A stretch of DNA of 64,000 nt from Chromatiales bacterium. GTDB taxonomy: Bacteria > Pseudomonadota > Gammaproteobacteria > Steroidobacterales > GCA-2729495. A program made the position numbers and the translations under genes. A model generated the notes under the pieces. The model saw nothing but the letters and a program-made list of their open reading frames with translations. It made no database searches and was not told the DNA's origin. The stretch is taken from contig NZCC01000043.1 in NCBI GenBank assembly GCA_002688175.1, forward strand, positions 1-64,000, written 5' to 3'. This document shows, piece by piece, positions 58,381 through 64,000 of the stretch (position 1 is the first letter of the stretch; each line of letters opens with the position of its first letter).

Positions 58381-59772
58381 ATGGAACCACCCTTTGATAT
58401 AAGTGCTGACCTTGATACGCCGGTTTCGACGTATCTGAAGTTGCATACTTTACAGCCGCGTTATTTACTGGAGAGCGTCGAGGGCGGGGCGCACCTGGCG
58501 CGTTATTCATTTCTTGGTTTTGGAAAGGTACGAGACTTTCGGCTTGATGAATCTGGGATGAGCATCAATGGGCAGCAACATCCGCGCCCGGAGTCAACAG
58601 AAAAACTACTGGCTGCATTACGTTCGACACTGGCAGATACGCCCAGGTTACAGCCGGAGGTCCCCGAGTTACCGTTTTCCGGGGGGCTTGTCGGGATCGC
58701 GGGTTACGATCTCGTGCGTTATTTTGAACAAATTGAAAATATTCCGTCCGGTGCAGCGATACCCAATTCACCGGAGGCTGCGTACTTTGCGACCGAATCA
58801 CTCTTGATCTTCGATCACCTGACCCGTCGTATCGCATTGCTGCATTCAGGTTCGGAAGCACAGCGTTTGGCATTACGCGATATTGTTATTGGTTTACTGC
58901 GCGGTCCTTTGCCGCTGCGACCACAGAGCGGCGGTTATTCTGATCCTGTACCAAGCCTGTCCGAGGATGCTTTCAAAGCGGCAGTGGCACGTAGCAAGGA
59001 TTACATTACTCAGGGTGAAATTTACCAGATCGTACTCTCGGTACGTTTTTCAGGCACGCATGAACTGTCGCCCTTTGAGACTTACCGGGCGATGCGCCTG
59101 CTCAATCCGTCCCCGTACATGTTCTTTTTCGATCTTGGCGATCTGCAAGTAGTTGGCTCATCGCCCGAAGCACTCGTCAAGTGCCACAATGGTAATGCGG
59201 CGCTCCGGCCGATTGCCGGTACGCGGCCGCGTGGCTACGACCGGGCCGAGGATCTGGTGCATGAGCAGTCATTACTCGCAGACTGCAAGGAGAATGCTGA
59301 ACATGTCATGCTGGTTGACCTGGCTCGCAACGATCTTGGCCGCGTCGCTGCGGCCGGGTCTGTTTATGTGGATCCGTTTCGGTCGATCGAGCGCTACAGT
59401 CACGTTATGCATATCGTCAGTGGCGTACAGGGCAAGTTAGCCGCAGGCAAAGATGCATTTGACCTTTTTGCCGCAGCATTTCCTGCCGGCACACTGGTCG
59501 GCGCACCAAAAATTCGTGCCATGCAGTTGATTGATGAGATGGAGCCGGTATGCCGCGGCGTTTATGCGGGTACCGTAGGTTATTTCGGTACTGGTGGCGA
59601 TATGGATCATGCCATCGCTATTCGCACACTTGTGCTCAGTGATAACGAATATAGTTACCAGGCCGGGGCCGGTATCGTGGCCGACAGCGTGCCGCAAATG
59701 GAATATGAAGAAGTTCTGGCCAAGAGTGCGATCCTGCGTCAGGCACTCGCCATGGCGGAGGAAGGATTGTGA
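58381..59772 (+). CDS. trpE: Anthranilate synthase component I
   Basis: PSPYMFFFDLGDLQVVGSSPEALVK; PIAGTRPRG; AGTLVGAPKIRAMQLIDEME. Confidence 0.97.
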   Translation: MEPPFDISADLDTPVSTYLKLHTLQPRYLLESVEGGAHLARYSFLGFGKVRDFRLDESGMSINGQQHPRPESTEKLLAALRSTLADTPRLQPEVPELPFSGGLVGIAGYDLVRYFEQIENIPSGAAIPNSPEAAYFATESLLIFDHLTRRIALLHSGSEAQRLALRDIVIGLLRGPLPLRPQSGGYSDPVPSLSEDAFKAAVARSKDYITQGEIYQIVLSVRFSGTHELSPFETYRAMRLLNPSPYMFFFDLGDLQVVGSSPEALVKCHNGNAALRPIAGTRPRGYDRAEDLVHEQSLLADCKENAEHVMLVDLARNDLGRVAAAGSVYVDPFRSIERYSHVMHIVSGVQGKLAAGKDAFDLFAAAFPAGTLVGAPKIRAMQLIDEMEPVCRGVYAGTVGYFGTGGDMDHAIAIRTLVLSDNEYSYQAGAGIVADSVPQMEYEEVLAKSAILRQALAMAEEGL

Positions 59773-60365
59773 AGCCGCATTTGTTATTGATCGATAACTA
59801 CGATTCTTTTACCTACAATCTTGTGCAGGCTTTTCTCGTGCTCGGTGCGCATGTAGATGTATTCCGCAACGATCAGATTACGATCGAGCAGGCTCTGGAC
59901 ATCAATCCGACCCATTTGTGTATCTCGCCGGGACCGGGCCGTCCGGAGGATGCGGGCATCTCACTCGAGATGATTGGCGCATTTGAGAAACGGGTTGCGA
60001 TCTTCGGCGTGTGTCTCGGGCACCAGAGTCTGGTACATCATTTCGGTGGCAGGATTGTCGCGGCAGAACGCCTGATGCACGGTAAAACCTCTATGGTTGA
60101 GCACGACGGCAAGACCATCTACGCAGGCATCAGTCAACCATTTGAGGCCGGTCGCTATCATTCACTGGCCGCCGAAGTCGATAGTATCCCCGCTAGCCTG
60201 GAAGTCACTGCACGGACCAGCCGCGGTGAAATCATGGGTATTCGTCACCGCGAGTTACCGATCGAGGGCGTGCAGTTTCATCCGGAAAGTGTATTGACAC
60301 CCGAGGGTGACGAGCTGATGAAAAACTTTCTTGAGCTGGCGCCGGTCCGGCGCCAGGATGCCTGA
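59769..60365 (+). CDS. trpG: Anthranilate synthase component II (glutamine amidotransferase; GTG start)
   Basis: LLIDNYDSFTYNLVQ; ISPGPGRPEDAG; GVCLGHQS. Confidence 0.97.
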   Translation: MKPHLLLIDNYDSFTYNLVQAFLVLGAHVDVFRNDQITIEQALDINPTHLCISPGPGRPEDAGISLEMIGAFEKRVAIFGVCLGHQSLVHHFGGRIVAAERLMHGKTSMVEHDGKTIYAGISQPFEAGRYHSLAAEVDSIPASLEVTARTSRGEIMGIRHRELPIEGVQFHPESVLTPEGDELMKNFLELAPVRRQDA

Positions 60366-60368
60366 GTC

Positions 60369-61391
60369 ATGAGTATCGATGCACAGCAAACACTGAACCG
60401 CCTGTTGGCAAATGAAAACCTGGCCGAGGCCGAGGCTGCGGATTTGATGCGTCTGCTGACGGATGAGGCAGTGCCACAGGCGATGAGCGCAGCATTGCTG
60501 ATTGCATTACGGGTCAAAGGTGAGACCGCAGATGAGGTACGTGGTTTTGCACTCGCCATGCGTGAACTGTCGCGAAGTATAGATTTGCCCGACAATATGC
60601 AGGCCGTTGACATTGTCGGTACGGGTGGCGACGGATCGGGCAGCGTTAATATTTCGACCGGGACGGCGCTACTGGCAGCTGCCTCGGGACTGCCGGTCGT
60701 CAAACACGGCAACCGCTCTGTGTCGTCGAAGTCGGGCAGCGCCGACGTGCTCGAGGTACTCGGTATCCCGTTGCCAGCCGACCCGGAGGCTGCGCTGGCC
60801 TGTGTTGCAGATTGTGGTTTCGCATTTTTGTTTGCACCGTTTTTTCATCCGGCGATGAAGGCCATTGCACCGGTTCGCGGTGCGCTGGGGGTACGTACCG
60901 TGTTCAATATCCTCGGGCCACTGACAAATCCGGCCAGGCCGCCGTATCATCTGGTAGGCGCTTTTGATTTGCCGACCGCCCAACTGATGGCCGATACACT
61001 GGTAGGTATGCCGATCAAGCGTGCTTTCGTTATTCATGGTGAACCAGGCTGGGATGAGGCGACGCCGGTTGGTAGTTTTACGCTGTTCGATGTACAGCCG
61101 GGTGAGGTGATCGTGGAGAGCAGGGATCCGCTGGACTATGGCATGGCCAGATGTTTGCCACAGGACCTGGCGGGTGGCGATGCCGAGTTTAATGCCACGG
61201 CGCTCGAAGCGGTGCTGAACGGTGAAGACCGGGGGCCGCATCGTGATGCCCTGGTACTCGGTGCCGGGCTCGCACTCGAGCTGGTCGGTCGGGCAAATGA
61301 TTTGCACGATGCTATCGCACAGGGTCATGCGGCACTTGATTCCGGTGCAGCGAAACAGGTTCTCGCTAAATTACGGGCATTCGCGGCATAG
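60369..61391 (+). CDS. trpD: Anthranilate phosphoribosyltransferase
   Basis: DIVGTGGDGSGSVNISTGTALLAAASGLPVVKHGNRSVSSKSGSADVLE. Confidence 0.97.
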   Translation: MSIDAQQTLNRLLANENLAEAEAADLMRLLTDEAVPQAMSAALLIALRVKGETADEVRGFALAMRELSRSIDLPDNMQAVDIVGTGGDGSGSVNISTGTALLAAASGLPVVKHGNRSVSSKSGSADVLEVLGIPLPADPEAALACVADCGFAFLFAPFFHPAMKAIAPVRGALGVRTVFNILGPLTNPARPPYHLVGAFDLPTAQLMADTLVGMPIKRAFVIHGEPGWDEATPVGSFTLFDVQPGEVIVESRDPLDYGMARCLPQDLAGGDAEFNATALEAVLNGEDRGPHRDALVLGAGLALELVGRANDLHDAIAQGHAALDSGAAKQVLAKLRAFAA

Positions 61392-61393
61392 TT

Positions 61394-62236
61394 ATGTCGG
61401 CTGACTTCCTGCAAGGCATGGCGCTGGCAAGTGTGGAGCGCCTGAATACGGCGCGTGCGATGGTCGATCTGGTTACGCTTGAGCAGCGTGTGGCAGAACA
61501 AAAGGAGCCACCACCCTTGCACTTGTCGGCAACAGGATTCGATCTGATCGCCGAGGTCAAGAAGCGTTCGCCTTCAGCCGGACAGCTTGCTACAACTACA
61601 GTGTCCCCGGCCGCACAGGCAGGAAAATATGCTGCTGCCGGCGCCGCGGCCATCTCGGTACTGACTGAACCACAGCGGTTTTCCGGTTCACTGGAGGACC
61701 TGCAGCAGGTTGTCACCGGGATCGAATCGATACCGATCATGCGTAAGGATTTTCTTGTCGATCCTTACCAGGTTGTCGAGGCCCGGGCTGCCGGTGCCGG
61801 TGGTGTGTTGCTGATTGCTGCGATCCTTGAGCCGCCCCTGTTGCGTGACATGCTACAGGTGGCATTCGAACTCGGCATGTTCGTGCTCGTCGAGGCCTTT
61901 GACGAGACTGATCTGCTGCGCTGTATTCCGGTCATGGCCGACCTGCTGCCGGCAATCAATAATGATGGGTCGTGCCGGATGCTGCTCGGGGTCAACTGCC
62001 GAAACCTGCGCACACTCGAAGTCGAGTTTGCTCGTTTCATGGGGTTGACTGAGCAACTGCCCGCCACGATTCCATGGGTTGCCGAGAGTGGCGTCGATAC
62101 GCCGGACAAGGCCGGACGGGTTGCAAGCGCCGGGTATCGCCTGGCCCTGGTCGGCACGGCATTGATGCGTAGTGATGAGCCGGAGCATGCCGCACAGGCA
62201 TTATTGTACGCGGGGCGTGACGCCCGACAACGCTGA
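61394..62236 (+). CDS. trpC: Indole-3-glycerol phosphate synthase
   Basis: FDLIAEVKKRSPSAG; IPIMRKDFLVDPYQV; LGVNCRNLRTLEV. Confidence 0.97.
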   Translation: MSADFLQGMALASVERLNTARAMVDLVTLEQRVAEQKEPPPLHLSATGFDLIAEVKKRSPSAGQLATTTVSPAAQAGKYAAAGAAAISVLTEPQRFSGSLEDLQQVVTGIESIPIMRKDFLVDPYQVVEARAAGAGGVLLIAAILEPPLLRDMLQVAFELGMFVLVEAFDETDLLRCIPVMADLLPAINNDGSCRMLLGVNCRNLRTLEVEFARFMGLTEQLPATIPWVAESGVDTPDKAGRVASAGYRLALVGTALMRSDEPEHAAQALLYAGRDARQR

Positions 62237-62243
62237 CAAGCTG

Positions 62244-62855
62244 ATGGCGGTTTTCGTAAAAATCTGTGGCCTGACGTCGCCTGAACTTGTGGCTGCGGCG
62301 CTTGAAGCGGGTGCGGATGCGATCGGTTTTGTTTTTGCGGATTCACCGCGCCGGGTTTCGGTCGATCTCGCACGAAACATCGCACGCGATCTGCCTGCCC
62401 ACATAGTGAAGGTTGCCGTCATGCATCACCCGACACAAACGGAATGGGATGAGGTCGCAACGGGATTTCGTCCTGATTGGCTGCAGACGGAGGTTGCTGA
62501 TTTTGCCCGACTCACCGTTGATGCACGAGTTGTGCAAATGCCGGTATTTCGTGATGCAGAGTCACTCGATGCGGACGCGGTTGCAGCGGTGCCACAGGCC
62601 CTGTTCGAGGCGTCGGTAAGTGGCGCCGGGCAGCGGGCGAACTGGGACCGTGCTGCTGAACTGGCGCTCACGACCCGACTGATGCTTGCCGGCGGACTGG
62701 ATCCGGGCAACCTCGCGGCGGCGATCCGGCAGGTTTCGCCCTGGGGCGTAGATGTCAGCAGTGGTGTCGAGGTGCGCCGCGGGGTTAAGGATCGGGATAA
62801 GATAGCGGCTTTTATCGAAGCCACAAGGTCAACGGAGCGCCCTGATGCAGGTTGA
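62244..62855 (+). CDS. trpF: Phosphoribosylanthranilate isomerase
   Basis: VKICGLTSPELVAAALEAGADAIGFVFADSPRRV; LAGGLDPGNL; GVDVSSGVE. Confidence 0.96.
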   Translation: MAVFVKICGLTSPELVAAALEAGADAIGFVFADSPRRVSVDLARNIARDLPAHIVKVAVMHHPTQTEWDEVATGFRPDWLQTEVADFARLTVDARVVQMPVFRDAESLDADAVAAVPQALFEASVSGAGQRANWDRAAELALTTRLMLAGGLDPGNLAAAIRQVSPWGVDVSSGVEVRRGVKDRDKIAAFIEATRSTERPDAG

Positions 62856-64000
62856 ATTGAGCGATATCGAGTGCAAGGCGCTGTTGACGCGGTTGCTCGG
62901 TGGCAAGTTGCCGGATGAACACGGCAGGTTCGGACCCTTTGGCGGTCGTTATGCCCCGGAGACGCTGATGCCGGCACTCGAACGACTAGAGGCCGGGGTG
63001 ATGAAATACCTGACCGACCCGGAATTTATCGCCGAACTGGGCCGTGAACTGGAAACCTGGGTCGGCAGACCAACGCCGCTGGCGCATGCACGCAGCTTGT
63101 CGGCGCTGTGGGGTGCCGAGGTGTACCTGAAACGTGAGGACATGGCGCACACCGGGGCGCACAAGATCAATAATGCGCTTGGCCAGGCATTACTGGCAAA
63201 GAAGTTTGGTGCACAACAGGTTATTGCCGAGACCGGTGCCGGCCAGCATGGCGTCGCAACGGCTGCCGCATGCGCCCGCGTGGGCATTCCGTGTGTCGTT
63301 TACATGGGGGCTGTCGATATTGAACGCCAGGCGCCGAACGTTGACCGGATGATTCAGCTCGGCGCCAAAGTGGTTGCTGTTGAGTCGGGCGATCGAACGC
63401 TGCGTGCCGCGATCGATGAGGCATTCCGCAACTGGGTTGCTGATCCGGAGGGTAGTTATTACTTGCTTGGTTCAGCGGTTGGGCCGCACCCATACCCGTA
63501 CCTGGTGCGTGAACTGCAGACGGTCATCGGTCGTGAAGCAAAGAAGCAGTTGGCGATTATGACCGGCGGCTTGCCTGATGTTGCGATTGCCTGCATCGGT
63601 GGTGGCTCGAATGCAATCGGCCTGTTTCATCCGTTTCTTGGCGATGACAAGGTACAGCTGGTTGGTGTCGAAGCCGGCGGCCGCGGGCCCGGGTTGGGTG
63701 AGAATTCTGCGACACTGGCGACCGGTACGCCGGGCGTGTTGCACGGCTGTTACTCGATGCTGTTACATGATGAGAATGGGCAGGTGCAGGAGACGCACTC
63801 CGTGTCTGCCGGGCTCGACTATCCGGGTGTCGGGCCGGAACATTCATTGCTAAAAATTATTGGTCGGGTGACCTATATATCAGCCACCGACCAGGAGGCA
63901 CTCGCCGCACTACAGGAATGTTGTGCGGCTGAAGGCGTGTTGCCGGCACTTGAGTCTGCACACGCGCTGGCCGGCGCAAAAGTCTGGGCACAAGAAAATC
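62845..64000 (+). CDS. trpB: Tryptophan synthase beta subunit (truncated by the window end)
   Basis: Frame from ATG 62845: MQVELSDIECKALLTRLLGG...GRFGPFGGRYAPETLMPALERLE...KREDMAHTGAHKINNALGQALLAKK; open to the end, hence not in the ORF track. Confidence 0.95.
   Translation, partial: MQVELSDIECKALLTRLLGGKLPDEHGRFGPFGGRYAPETLMPALERLEAGVMKYLTDPEFIAELGRELETWVGRPTPLAHARSLSALWGAEVYLKREDMAHTGAHKINNALGQALLAKKFGAQQVIAETGAGQHGVATAAACARVGIPCVVYMGAVDIERQAPNVDRMIQLGAKVVAVESGDRTLRAAIDEAFRNWVADPEGSYYLLGSAVGPHPYPYLVRELQTVIGREAKKQLAIMTGGLPDVAIACIGGGSNAIGLFHPFLGDDKVQLVGVEAGGRGPGLGENSATLATGTPGVLHGCYSMLLHDENGQVQETHSVSAGLDYPGVGPEHSLLKIIGRVTYISATDQEALAALQECCAAEGVLPALESAHALAGAKVWAQEN

Noticed and set aside
1-64000. 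CRISPR arrays, prophage, integrase, toxin-antitoxin, tRNA or rRNA genes
   Set aside because: No direct-repeat array, phage structural genes or tRNA/rRNA-like sequences were recognised on reading; absence was not tested with software.

Overview
This is a 64 kb chromosomal, gene-dense window from a gammaproteobacterium-like genome (lineage inferred only from gene content and order). Genes from about 2.6 to 29.2 kb lie almost entirely on the - strand: sulfotransferase-like, TRAP permease, TrkH/TrkA, UvrD, the cytochrome c oxidase operon, BioC/BioB, UbiA, RecG, RidA, SpoT, RpoZ, Gmk, YicC. From 29.4 kb most genes are on the + strand: PP2C, Rph, RdgB-like, RpmE, GltA, PilMNOPQ, an Ig-like lipoprotein, AroK/AroB, Dgt, PyrF, YbbA/YbbP-like ABC genes, an SLC13-type transporter, and trpEGDCFB. 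The non-coding observations I consider most worth checking are: (1) a family of long hairpins with a fixed 31-20-31 geometry and a near-invariant 20-nt loop. Two copies sit in opposite orientation between bioB and bioC, and one is downstream of the ybbP-like gene. Their arms differ between copies but remain self-complementary, and the elements have TTTCCCTGG-type terminal inverted repeats. (2) a sequence matching the c-di-GMP-I (GEMM) riboswitch upstream of pilMNOPQ, with fragments of its core repeated next to the pilM start. (3) a trp attenuator with a Trp-Trp-Trp leader peptide that is possibly leaderless. (4) a DnaA-box cluster next to an AT-rich tract near the gene-orientation switch, a candidate oriC or DnaA regulatory locus. 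(5) unlisted small ORFs. All calls come from reading the sequence and supplied ORFs; no database search or folding program was run.
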